NCBI GenBank assembly: GCA_001247695.2
Contig: LGRX02034735.1
Location: 1 to 64,000 of the forward strand
DNA: 64,000 nt
Direction: 5' to 3'
Origin: Cymbomonas tetramitiformis
Lineage: Eukaryota > Chlorophyta > Pyramimonadophyceae > Pyramimonadales > Pyramimonadaceae
The notes under the pieces: generated by a model
The model's input: only the letters and a program-made list of their open reading frames with translations
The model's database searches: none
What the model was told of the DNA's origin: nothing
Made by a program: the position numbers and the translations under genes
Shown here: one piece after another, positions 1 to 9,960 of the stretch
Position numbering within the stretch: the stretch's first letter is position 1
How the letters are laid out: every line of letters begins with the position of its first letter

Positions 1-135
1 GCGAAGGGAAGGCGGCGGAGGCGCGGTGGAGGAGGTGGCGAAGGCGGCGGAGGGGCGTGGCGGAGGAGGCGTGGTGGAGGAGGCTGCGAAGGCGGCGGAG
101 GAGGCGTGGTGGAGGAGGTGGCGAAGGTGGCGGAT
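1..135. repeat. GC-rich purine-rich degenerate tandem repeat
   Basis: Imperfect tandem array of GGCGGAGGAGGCGTGG-like units, with an approximate 40 bp higher-order period, running in from the left edge. It encodes Gly/Glu/Ala/Val-rich open frames by composition alone. I see no gene in it. Confidence 0.7.
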
Positions 136-1425
136 ATTAACGAAGAGGTTCGGCACCCCGTTAGGAGATACCGTTCCAGAAGAACAAAACCGCAACACTT
201 TACAATTGGGCATTCACTGCTTTCGGCCCGTACGCCGTGCGCCCGAGCTGCGGAGTGGCTCCGGAGGTGAATGCCCACAGCTTGCCACAAGACCTAGTTG
301 GCACCTTTCGAGCAGGCACGCACGAATTCACGTCGGAACAACGCGACAACACGGTAGGTCATATCAGTACCAGTCGACAACCTTTTAGCACATATCAATA
401 TCTGTCGACAACTCGATAGCTCATATCGGTATCTGTCGACAACAATTTTTAATATATGAAAATGTATCGATATCCTTTTTTGCACGAACCGATACTATCC
501 CTTGCCTTAGATCCAAGGGTGAGTATGGGGTGCTCCGACCAACGTGTAAGATAAAGATTCCAAGGGGGGGCTGGAAACTACCGATAAGATATATTACCCC
601 CCCCCCCATCCCGGCGTGTGAAAAGCCATAAGATAAGCCCAAAATACCATGGGGTAAGGAAAATAAAACAGTACCTTAACCAGGGGGGTGTGGTGTTGCG
701 GGGGGTCCCTATAGCAATAGGCAATAATTATAATAGCTATAATTATAATACCGCTGCCGCCACCGCACCGGTGGAGCCTGTGTGCTATCGAGTATCGAGC
801 TATCGACACAAACAGAATTCATCGGTGTCATCATTGGATCATTCTAGATTCTTCATTCACATTGGATCACACGACTGACGACAGCGACAGCGACAGTGTC
901 TACCTGAGTGTCCAGTGTCGAGTGTCCAGTGTGTTCGGCGAACACTCGACTGTTCGCACATGACATCGCTCATCGGATCGGCAGCGGCAGCGGCAGTTGA
1001 GTTCGAGCTCTCGACAACGAACTCCTGTTACCTATAAAGACTAACTTGAGTTTGACCTGTCGGATGCTGGAAAAGTGACATTGTCCAATAGAATACATTG
1101 CTGTGTCCAAATAGATTATGCGCTGGCATGTTTTGGTGGTTTGCCCTTTCGTCCAACCTTTACAGTGCGGATCGCACCTTTCCCGATGCCTAGCCGCGAA
1201 CTTGGACTTGTTTGTCACGGCATCGAGTGGAAAATGTGGGCCTCGCAGGAAAGAAACCTGATGACTCGGATGAGGTAGAGCGTTATCTCTTGCTTTCACT
1301 TTCGTGCCCTTCGTTGAGTAGGGATCTACACGGTAATGTGCGGAAAGCAGTTAAAATTTGAGTAAACTTCCTGTTAAAGTTCCTGTTAGAAACCTCAATT
1401 TTACTCAGTCAAGAGCATATCAATC
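136..1425. other. Upstream region of the ubiquitin-like gene; no gene seen
   Basis: No open frame here has protein-like composition. It contains three 31 bp-spaced copies of a CATATCRGTAYCWGTCGACAAC motif (357-446), a C-run at about 597-608, and GACAGC/GTGTC simple repeats around 880-950. The 3' part must hold the promoter and 5' UTR of the gene starting at 1426, but I cannot point to a core promoter element. Confidence 0.5.
357..446 (+). repeat. Three-copy 31 bp tandem repeat
   Basis: Copies start near 358, 389 and 420. Each holds the palindromic core GTCGAC followed by AAC. The copies are diverged but clearly in register. No function is evident. Confidence 0.7.
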
Positions 1426-2656
1426 ATGCCGGCTGTTTATCCGGCTGCATCACAGTTTGCGGCGTACACTCCTTACAATAACGCTCCAGGATCTGGAAGG
1501 ACTGGTTACTGGGAAATTCCCCCCAATAACTATGACTTTTACACAGAGGAAGAAAAATACAAGCCGGTAGTCCAGGCCGATGGAGGAATCATGTCGAGTG
1601 AGTAGCCTATTTCATGCGCGCGATTTTGCCACCTGAAAACGACGTTTTCCTGCAAGTAGTGTTTTTTTTATCGTTCCCACCGAGAGAATCGCATCTGTGG
1701 AATACCTCTTACTTTCGCGTCGGTTTGCTTCAGTGTGGGAGCCGATGTATAATCCAACGCCAGAACAAGCGAAAATCGACAGGGAGAAAGCCTTCGAAAC
1801 TGGGGTTCCTCATGGTGCGTCCAGCATGCATCGATCGCGGTGCTCCAAGAAAGCAGTACCAGCTTCCGCCTCTTTGTCTTCCTTCCCAGTTATTTTTTGT
1901 TATTTTTCGGTTGTCCCTCGTTCCTTCAGTCCGTTCTGGCTGACTAAAGCAGTCTGGCGACTTCAGGGTACGTTCCAAAGGGCGATAGATACGCCGGCCA
2001 GTCAACAATCAAGCTTCTCGTGAGGAGCGAGTTGGTAAGTCCACTCGATGAACAAACATAAAAACGTTTTTAGGCGTATGTTTATCTTTACTGCTTGCTC
2101 CTTGATTTTACGGTTTGACCTGGCGTGGCACTTTCTCTCCCTGAATCCTCTCTCGACTCCTGCAGCACACAGACGAAGAATATGGAGGGCCTTTTCATGT
2201 TGAAGTAAGCCCGAAGATGAAAATTGATGACCTGCGTTTGTTGATCAAGGTAATATTATTATTGCTTTATTCTATTCAAACCATGCCCGCTTCTGAGTCC
2301 TCTTTACGCCGCTTCCTCGGATATTTTTCCTTTTGGAGAAAAACTTAAGTTGGCGAGTACTTACACGTTCACATATTTGGGCGATCCTGCGTTAAGTGCA
2401 TACACTATGGTACCGCAAGATTATAACACTGCTCCGTACCAGCAAGCTTCAGATGGGAAAACGATATGGGTGGTGATATGGGTGGTGTTGCCCGCAGGAC
2501 AAGTGTGGCATCCTGCCGGGATTACAGAAACTGGCTTATGCTGGGAAGAACTTTGAGGATTCAAACAGGACTCTTGAACAGTACGCCCTGCCGTCTGCGA
2601 TGTTTTGCCGCGATATTCTTCCTAGCCTTACAGAGTCAGCTCTTAAACCCGGCTAG
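1426..2656 (+). CDS. Ubiquitin-like-domain protein (plant-type, uncharacterised)
   Basis: Spliced by eye as five exons: 1426-1597, 1734-1814, 1967-2034, 2166-2249 and 2498-2656. All introns are GT-AG and phases close (1, 1, 0, 0). The product starts MPAVYPAASQF. It then has a GYWEIPPNNYDFYTEEE block, a PMYNPTPEQAKID...GVPHGYVPKGDRY block, and a C-terminal half resembling a ubiquitin fold (IKLLVRSEL, VSPKMKIDDLRLLIK, LAYAGKNFEDSNRTLEQ). The last part matches the ubiquitin pattern in which a GK..ED..TL segment precedes the final strand. I read it as a member of a small plant family with a C-terminal ubiquitin-like domain; the role is unknown. Read through, the last exon ends at TAG 2654-2656 (187 codons). 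However, a donor-like site follows 2580 (GAACA|GTACGC), and the expected YGV...W ending is absent, so a further 3' exon may exist that I could not find. No GG processing motif is visible. Confidence 0.72.
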
Positions 2657-5433
2657 TTGCAGTTTCTAGTTTCTTCCCAAGTAGGATGTGCGGATAACAG
2701 TTGCCGTCAGTATTCGATTTTCAAGAGGTTTTCCGCGGCATTTCTGCGAGAACCCTTTCCGCAGCCAAATATTTCGAGATAGTCGCTATCACTGATGCGT
2801 CACGATCTTCAACTATTCAGTGGAAGTTTATTTTCTGGCTTCTTTCTGTCGAGAAAACGGTCTGGCTTTCCTTTAGCGCACGGATTCCAGCAGCACGTGT
2901 CCAATCGACTTTACCGTATCCGAAGACAGGAAGCTCTTGGGTCTGGTGTGGTAAAATCAACAGGAAACAGTTTTCTTGCGTGCTTCACGTCTATCAACTT
3001 CCATTCTTAGCTTTGGCCGTCTTTCAGATATCCTATTTGACAGTCTCTTGCAGCAAAGCCGGAAAAAGTGCTGTAGTTTATTTCTGAAACTACCGTGTCA
3101 CCGTTCCGTCTTGAGCATCCCCGCTTCCTGTTGCAAAGTGGGGCCAGCAGGTTCGGTCTAGGCCTGCAAAGTGAAAACGATTCCCCTCTATCCTGCCTTC
3201 TATGCATTCGTTGCTCGATACTCTATCACAGCCCTCTATTTTAGCCGAGTTAGGATTTTGACAGATCCCTCCCCCTCGACTGTGAACAGTTTTGTGTGCC
3301 GTCTCTGGTTCTTTTTCTCTGCGACCACCCAATGCGTGATATAATCTAAGAAACATTCTGCTCGTCCAACTGTTGATACAGTCAGTAACCACGGTGTATC
3401 GGGGGTGGGCTTGTGCTACAGTTATGGTGTAAAGTACTGGCATAGCAAGTTCCCAGACTGGCCCATCACTATTCGGCGTTTCTAGAAGCCGCGGGCGGTC
3501 ACATATCACTCTTTTCCCCTTCTATGGATGCATGTTTTTTTAATGAATAAGTGAAGGTCCACTTGTAGACGGCACTGAAACAAGCAGGGACAGATGATGA
3601 TCAGGGCAAGTGTTTTTTCTTCTATGTGTCAAGCTGTTCAGAAGTGATGCAAGAGGACATAAACATAAGCATCCCACACATTCATAGTACTGATAAGAGC
3701 ATTTTTTATATGTTTAGACGTTCAGAAGTGGCGCAAGAGGACATAAACATACGCATCCCAAACATTCATAGTACTGATAAGAGCATTTTTTTTTAATCTC
3801 TTTAATCGGTACAGGAGCTCTAAGTGCAAGACAGAATTGTGACTTCTCTGCTTTGCAGTATGCAACCTATTTCTAAATTTGATTCTTAATATTGTATTGC
3901 AAAGTTTATAGCTGTTGGCACTAGTTTCAGTGAGTGCAGCTAGGTGGATAATTGCAACTTACTTAATGTTTGTGTGTTTAACGATAGGATTTAGTGTTGC
4001 ATTATTTTGCGAACAACAATCTAACGTTGCCACAATCAATGCATCTGTAACAAACATGTTAGGTACTGTGTATGGACCGGAAGACACTGTGTATGGATCG
4101 AAAACAAGAGAGCAACTAAGTACCTAGGGAGACTGGTAAGAAACAATACAACACGTGATTATATAAATGATATTGTGTAATGCATTGCAGACTGTACAAG
4201 CAAACAACACGGAGCTATTTGAGTAATGCAAACTTATCACTCAATTGGCCTTGCGTGTGGTAAATAACATCGTCGTATAATGGTTAACGTCGATATCAAT
4301 CACCATCGTGTAGCCCCAGCAACGGTTTTGGGCCGGCGGGTGTTTGCAAATTTTAAAACGCATTAAATGCGTGACGACATGATGTAGCTGTGCTGCAAGA
4401 ATCATTCTGCCCATGAATGAGGAAAACGCGTCGCGCACTTGGATGGGTAAATACGTTTGCCTCTGCCGTACCATACGCATGCATACGCGTATTCAGAGGA
4501 CTTCGCCGTTCCACATGTATACATACATACGGAACCATACGGGTCTAACGCGGAATCGATTGGTCGGTGTGTGTCTTCACACCGACCATCATCTTTGGAT
4601 GTCAAGCCGCCGCACGACCGCTTGTCGAAGACTGAACCCTCCTCGTAGGCGGCGTATTGAAGGCGAGGGTTCATCAGGGCTGCACCTTTTGCTACGATAC
4701 TATCGAGGCGTTCCTCTCGAGATGAATAAAGGACCTTCTTGATGCAAACCCCCGGCATCAATCTGCAGGCCACGCACGAGTATTCGCAAAGAGAAGCTGC
4801 TCACGACTTCAGGGTAAATCTCGGCAAATTTGGTGACGAGAGGCTGACGATGCTCTCTGCAAAGGGTTTCGAAGAAGAAGCTGGTGCTGCCGATGAGCAG
4901 AAGTGTTGCTGAGTCGTCCGCATCCAGCGCACGCATCATCAATAAAATGCTGCACCAAAGCAGGTGCACAGCAGTTGGAGAACAGTCACTGCCAGCCGGT
5001 CCCCAAAAAGTGAGCTCTGCACATTACATTAAGCTCCTCGAAGGATTTCCATGGATGCGACAAGGAACCTGCCTCTCGAGACGGCACGTTCAAGCCGCAG
5101 GGAATGCAAATGTGATGAGCCAACCGGTTGGCAGATTTGTGCCTTACCGCGTGAAGGACGCTGTCGATGCCTATCGTGAATGTGGCAAAACGGACAGTTG
5201 ATCGGGGACGCAACAACGCCCTGACGCACGTGGGAGGTCGATGGAGATTGCATACACTGCGGAGTGACTGATAATGAAAACGATGGTCTTGTTACATGAA
5301 ATCAGCACGTCAGCTGCTTTGAAAAATGAAAACAAACAACATGAAAAAACCCCCGATGTTGTTTGTTCAAGGCTAGGTGAACGGCTGAGCACTATGAGGC
5401 GCACATAGCGATGCAAATATGCGCAGAAACGAC
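2657..5433. other. No supported gene; one tandem duplication
   Basis: AT-rich to mixed sequence. Short open frames on both strands lack recognisable domains. A minus-strand frame at 4700-4969 has an isolated IDAGG string like part of a HECT motif, but nothing around it supports that family. A tandem duplication is listed separately. A missing 3' exon of the upstream gene could lie here. Confidence 0.45.
3635..3797 (+). repeat. Two-copy ~85 bp tandem duplication
   Basis: Copies at about 3635-3709 and 3720-3797 share GTTCAGAAGTG, AAGAGGACATAAACATA and ATTCATAGTACTGATAAGAG with few changes. Each ends in a T-run. It is a simple local duplication. Confidence 0.85.
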
Positions 5434-6165
5434 CTAGCGAACAACGAGCTGTCCAGCATTCACAGCGGCCTTCAGCCCATCAGTTATAAGCAGGAAAATG
5501 TCATCACCCTCAGCAAGCCCATTAAGGCGATGGACACAGCGAACTAAATCTTCACCACGCAGATTCGCGTTGACACATGTTGCCTTAGCGACGTTCATTT
5601 GCTGAGCCAAGATTTGTCCGAATCTCGAGATATCGATACTGTTGTTATTCTTCCTTTTGGTGGTGCTGTTCTTAGCGCCGTCGGACGTCAAAGTTATTAT
5701 CCCGAAGCGCGGAGATCGACCCAGAACGTCAGCCTCTTTGCGGGGTATGCTGTTCGAGGGAAATGTAGATGAGCCCATCAGGACCAGTATGTTCCGCGGA
5801 GCACTTCTCGTCAAGTACTGGATCATTCTTGTGGTTGGTTTCCGGTCGTCTGGAGCTTGTCTTATTGCCTTGACTAGCCGTGACAGGAATTTTGATGGTC
5901 GTTTAGGCCGTTTGCTGAGAAGACGACACCAGAAAAGACTGATGCCTCCGCCACTGCCAAGTCCGCTTTCTCGCGACCTCCGAGGGCGCACGCTTTGACC
6001 AAACTCGCAGCAGTGCCTGAAAATACTTTGTGGGCGCTTCCTTTTGTTTCCTGAAAACGAGAAGTGAGAGCTTGCCGTGCTGCTGGTGAGGGATTGTGAC
6101 GGCAAGTGGAAACACCTTGTACAGAAACTCCAAAGTCCCAAGACACATGCCACACTGCACGCCAT
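5434..6165 (-). CDS. Hypothetical protein, possibly a gene remnant
   Basis: A 243-codon open frame on the minus strand with no recognised domain. The last 70 residues (SIDISRFGQILAQQ ... GDDIFLLITDG ... NAGQLVVR) have balanced, protein-like composition. The N-terminal part is Ser/Arg-rich and less convincing. A neighbouring minus frame (5903-6223) also reads protein-like, so this may be an intron-containing or frameshifted gene rather than one exon. Length alone is weak evidence here. Confidence 0.3.
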   Translation of the reverse strand: MACSVACVLGLWSFCTRCFHLPSQSLTSSTASSHFSFSGNKRKRPQSIFRHCCEFGQSVRPRRSRESGLGSGGGISLFWCRLLSKRPKRPSKFLSRLVKAIRQAPDDRKPTTRMIQYLTRSAPRNILVLMGSSTFPSNSIPRKEADVLGRSPRFGIITLTSDGAKNSTTKRKNNNSIDISRFGQILAQQMNVAKATCVNANLRGEDLVRCVHRLNGLAEGDDIFLLITDGLKAAVNAGQLVVR

Positions 6166-6223
6166 GCTGGCGCTTTACCACTGAAAATTCACGCGCCAAG
6201 GTGCATACGGTATCTGAGGTCAA

Positions 6224-7290
6224 CTACCGTTTACTGAAAGAGGACAGAAAGTTGTCATTCATGGAATAGATGTATAACTTTTAATAGTGGGACATGCTTA
6301 TTAGTTTCTTACCACTTATCAGTTTGTCGCAATAATTATTTCTTATTCTTATGTTGGATTAGATTATTCCAAATTCATTCCGATGCGTGATGCAGCGTCT
6401 GAGTAGCAGAGTAGTAGGTCCAAATTCAAGTCACGCATATGATGCTTATGGACCCTTAAAAAACTGCGACACGAGATGAAGACGGATATTTCTTTTTTAT
6501 CGCTGCATGCATATAGTGAAATTTGATGAGGAAATTTGCCTGCGGTGGGCTATTTTCCGGGATTTTAAATTGCGGCTGCCGCCATCATTTGCACTTTTTG
6601 CAGCTAGGCTGCACGGGAAAGAGCCCCCATTATTATTGGTCGACACCGTTAACATTGCATAAGATGGCCAGACCTTTGAACTTGGCCATATTTCGAGCCT
6701 CCAATGAAGTAGCCGAACTGAGTGTATGGTGCGTGAGATGATTTCAGCACCGTGATGCGAGTGTCACCGACGCCTCGATATATCCTCGGTGTGCTGGTCA
6801 TCATCTACTGTGTTGATAGTTAAGAGATCAGCAACATGCCTGCTTTCTCAGATTCTTACGATACAGAAACTATCGACGTTACATTAGCTTTCGTTGTAAC
6901 ACAAAACGCATCAACAACCTACTATACACTAAAATGTGGGCATTTCGATGTGTAGACGATGGATTGCTCTTTGACACTCTTTATGAGCTCTCAATCGAAC
7001 TTTCAACTTCGAATACGTAGCGGCGACGCGGCGCTAGCGACGTGCCGCTTGGCAGCGTTTGAGGTTGGGTGGTTGGTGCCAACTGCTAGAAGCTACACCG
7101 TGATACCTAAATCGGTCACATGTCACTTGCCCGTAGTAGTCTGGCTGACCCTCACCGGTTGTCACCGAAACCTAGAACCCGATCTAACTTAACGGGTATT
7201 TCGTTTTATCTGATCACAAGTTTACGTTCACGTTCTGATGATTCGAAACCCTGGTTCAGGGTGCAGCCAAATATCTAAGCAGAGTTATAT
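6224..7290. other. Intergenic; nothing recognised
   Basis: I see no long frame, repeat array or transposon end in this stretch. Confidence 0.5.
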
Positions 7291-7361
7291 ATTAACGAAA
7301 GAAGTGATATACGCGGTTGGTCGAGTATATATATATATACAACGTATATATATAGGGATAA

Positions 7362-7632
7362 GTCTACATCGGGGGCCGACATTTCATTTAAATCCACATC
7401 GGGGGCCGACATCTCATTTTAATCCACATCGGGGGCGGACGCTTCATTTTAATCCACATCTTCATTTAATCCACATCGGGGTAGACACTTCATTTTAATC
7501 CACATCGGGGTAGACATCTCATTTTAATCTACATTGGGGGCCGACACCTCGTTTTAATCTACATCGGGGGCCGACATCTCATTTTAATCCACATCGGGTG
7601 TAGACATCTCATTTTAATCCGAATCGGGGGTA
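7362..7632 (+). repeat. Left-arm ~31 bp array of the foldback element
   Basis: Roughly nine tandem copies of a unit with CCACATCGGGG then a GACAYYTCATTTTAAT tail; one unit is truncated near 7460. It is the inverse of the array at 7972-8165. Confidence 0.9.
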
Positions 7633-7971
7633 TGCATTACCTTCAACGTAAGAATATAATGTAAACGAAACATAATTATGCAAATCCAACCGGTAGATAT
7701 GTAAATCATATCGCGATGAAAATATCTACCGGTTGGATTCGCGAAATAATGTTTTTTGGAGTGTCCAGCAGTGAAAAACTGTTTCATTCCGCCAAACAAG
7801 ACAGTCTTTCATCGTTTGCGGCACCAAAAAACATTATTTCGCAAATCCAACCGGTAGATATGCTCATCGTAATACGAGTTACATATCTACCGGTTGGATT
7901 TACGTAGTTATGGTTCGTTTACATTATATCGTTGCGTGTGTCTTCTGTTTACGCATGCTCGATGCACTGTC

Positions 7972-8165
7972 AACCCCCGATGTGGATTAAAATGAGATGT
8001 CTACACCCAATGTGAACCGTTTAGGCGTGTCAGCCCCCGATGTGGATTAAAATCAAATGTCGGCCCCCGATGTGGATTAAAATGAAGTGTCTTCCCCGAT
8101 GTGGATTTAAATGAGATGTCGGCCCCCGATGTGGATTAAAATGAAATGCCAGCCCCCGATGTAAA
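7972..8165 (-). repeat. Right-arm ~31 bp array of the foldback element
   Basis: About six inverse-orientation copies of the left-arm unit (CCCCGATGTGGATTAAAATG...). Copy number and point changes differ between the arms, so the arms are not kept identical. Confidence 0.9.
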
Positions 8166-8308
8166 CGTATCCCATATATATATATACGTTGTATATATAT
8201 ATATATATACGTATGCATACAGTGAGAACACAGGTGGAAGCACAGACTTTCGGGTGACTAAGACGCATGACATAAACATACTTGGGGTTTTATGTTTGTG
8301 CAGTGATA

Positions 8309-8742
8309 ATAATAATAATAATATAACATCTACGCTGAGAATAATGACAATGTCATAAGTCCGCTGTAATCCTGCAAGCAGGCAACTGAAGAACAGAGGG
8401 AGCTGGAGTCATCCTGATAGCGCGCCCCGAAAGGCTCATCTAGGTCGTGTCAACCTAGGAAACCGCGGCAAGACAAAACTACGCAGAGCGCTAATTGGTC
8501 GTGCCGGCGGAGAAGCAGCAAAGGAGTTGGAGGTGGAGCGAGGCTGCATCTATAATGGAAAAGGGGGCGGAGGTGAGGCGGGGGAGGTGTGGTGGTGGGG
8601 GTCGGAAGGCGGGGATGGAGAGAGCGGAGTGTGGGGGTGGAGGGGGCGATCTATGGTAGGAGGGGGGCACTTCCTACCAATAAAGGGGGGAGGTGATTAT
8701 CAATTATTCATCGAGTGAAGAGAGGGGGGAAGAGGTGAGAAA
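8309..8742. other. Flank and probable 3' untranslated part of the minus-strand LINE
   Basis: The segment at 8520-8740 is strongly G-rich on the plus strand (C-rich in the LINE sense). It lies directly beyond the last LINE stop, so it is a plausible LINE 3' UTR. I found no clear poly(A) tail or short terminal repeat, so the exact LINE end is not fixed. Confidence 0.4.
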
Positions 8743-9960
8743 TCATCCAAGAAGTTGAAGGATAGACATGTTTGCTCTTTCAACAGCTTCTTCTTCTGTG
8801 ATACCGGTAATACGGCTAAGAGTAGTTCTGAGAGGGTCATGGTTCTCGACTCTAGCATTACCATTTAGGAAGGCGTCTCGTCTGACGCGGGTGTGGTATC
8901 TGCACAGCCTGGAAAGTTTCTTTTGAAGAGGCTGCAGTCTTCTCTGGTGAACCCCTATGGTGCCAAGAACCTGTCCAAAATGCTTCGGAAGATATCCCAT
9001 CAATGTGAGTTCCTTGGGCCATGTGACAGTCCCTACAAATGGTTTGTTGTCCCTGTTCGTGTAGGACGTGTCATAGTGTCCTCCGTAGTATTCTGTTGGG
9101 TGGGCACTCTGATGAGTCTCCCGCGGGAGGGGCCACGGGCAAAGGCTGTCGGGGATAACAGACTTCCTTTCACTCAGGACTTCCTGCCAAATTTCGGAGT
9201 CAACACCTGTGCAATTCAGTCTTCTTTCGGTGATCTTCTTTTCGGGAAGGACATTGATGTACCATCTCGCAATCTTCCTCTGAGTCCCACTCCAGTCATG
9301 AGCAGGAAAGTCTTGGCTCGGAGGGCTGTCAATGGCAATAATACAGACATCTGAGAAGTCATCTTTGTAACATCCTCCGCCCGGAAGAACATATGGGTCA
9401 TCTCCCGTCCAGTAGGGCTCCGTGTGGGATGAAAGGAATGGTGTTATGAGGAAATCTGAAGACCATTTTAAATCCTTTAGCAATCCACTTTTCTTGATTT
9501 TTTGGAGAGAGTGGGAGGATCCAGATGCCTCGGAATCCTGGGACAGTGTTTGCTGCACGGTGGCCGAGTTCCAGGGTAGCCATGACCGCTGAGTTCGAAA
9601 ATATTTCCTTACCATCAAACGGGGGGTTCCCATAAACATTCCTACCCATATTAGTGATAGGGTCGACGTAGGCATCATATGCAAGTCCATCAAAACCGAT
9701 CCTGCCATTTGCACAAAAGGGCCGAAGGGCGGCTTTCATCTGATCTGAAGGAATACATCTTCTCGAATGAATCCTAGGGTGTGAGTTCAACGGGTTGCAA
9801 AACAGTTCACATCCATTCTCGTTTAGTCCACGGTCGTCAATGATGATGTCAAGAAGACTTCTTCTAATGGCGTAGCAGTTTTTGGGGTCACCCGATTCAT
9901 CTCTGCACGCTTTAAGTGCTGTATGAATGTCATGTGCAAGTGTGGCATATCGTGAAAGCG
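8743..9960 (-). pseudogene. LINE C-terminal domain with NPPF motif: methyltransferase-like
   Basis: This is the end of the LINE polyprotein. In the frame ending at 9398 come an LFCNPLNSHP block, GLAYDAYVDP, then VYGNPPFDGKEIFSN (NPPF near 9610-9630), about 30 residues later GIWILPLSPKNQEKW, then FKMVFRFPHNTIPF. NPPF/NPPY with a downstream hydrophobic strand ending in a Pro, then Trp and a final FRF..IPF strand, is the layout of amino-methyltransferases such as phage Dam-like and PCIF1-like families. A glycine-rich SAM loop is not obvious, so SAM binding is unproven. A frameshift near 9400-9715 moves the end of the protein (DVCIIAIDS ... NMSILQLLG) into another frame that stops at 8743. Function is inferred from motif order only; the copy is broken. 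Confidence 0.55.

Larger units (their letters stand above)
7293..8308. mobile_element. Foldback-type element with arrayed inverted arms
   Basis: The element is a nested quasi-palindrome centred near 7790. The left arm holds about nine direct copies of a ~31 bp unit (core CCACATCGGGGGCCGACAT) at 7362-7632. The right arm holds about six copies in inverse orientation at 7972-8165. Inside these lies a second inverted pair containing AATCCAACCGGTAGATAT (about 7685 and 7848), each followed by its own small hairpin. Outside the arrays, TATATACAACGTATATA-type sequence is also inverted (7325-7352, 8173-8206). Outermost flanks (AACGAAAGA...GGTTGGTCGAGTA left; CAGTGAGA...GACTTTCG right) recur at 33.1-33.4 kb around TA repeats without the arms. 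No transposase frame exists, so any movement would need a partner. Confidence 0.75.

Noticed and set aside
3915..4127. 70-codon frame with a hydrophobic N-terminus as a small secreted protein
   Set aside because: No homology recognised, no neighbouring coding signal; expected by chance in AT-rich DNA.
4700..4969. IDAGG string like the start of a HECT ubiquitin-ligase motif on the minus strand
   Set aside because: No other HECT motif or catalytic Cys region is found nearby; most likely chance.
7362..8165. CRISPR-like array of ~31 bp units
   Set aside because: Units are contiguous without unique spacers, face each other in two arms, and the genome is eukaryotic.
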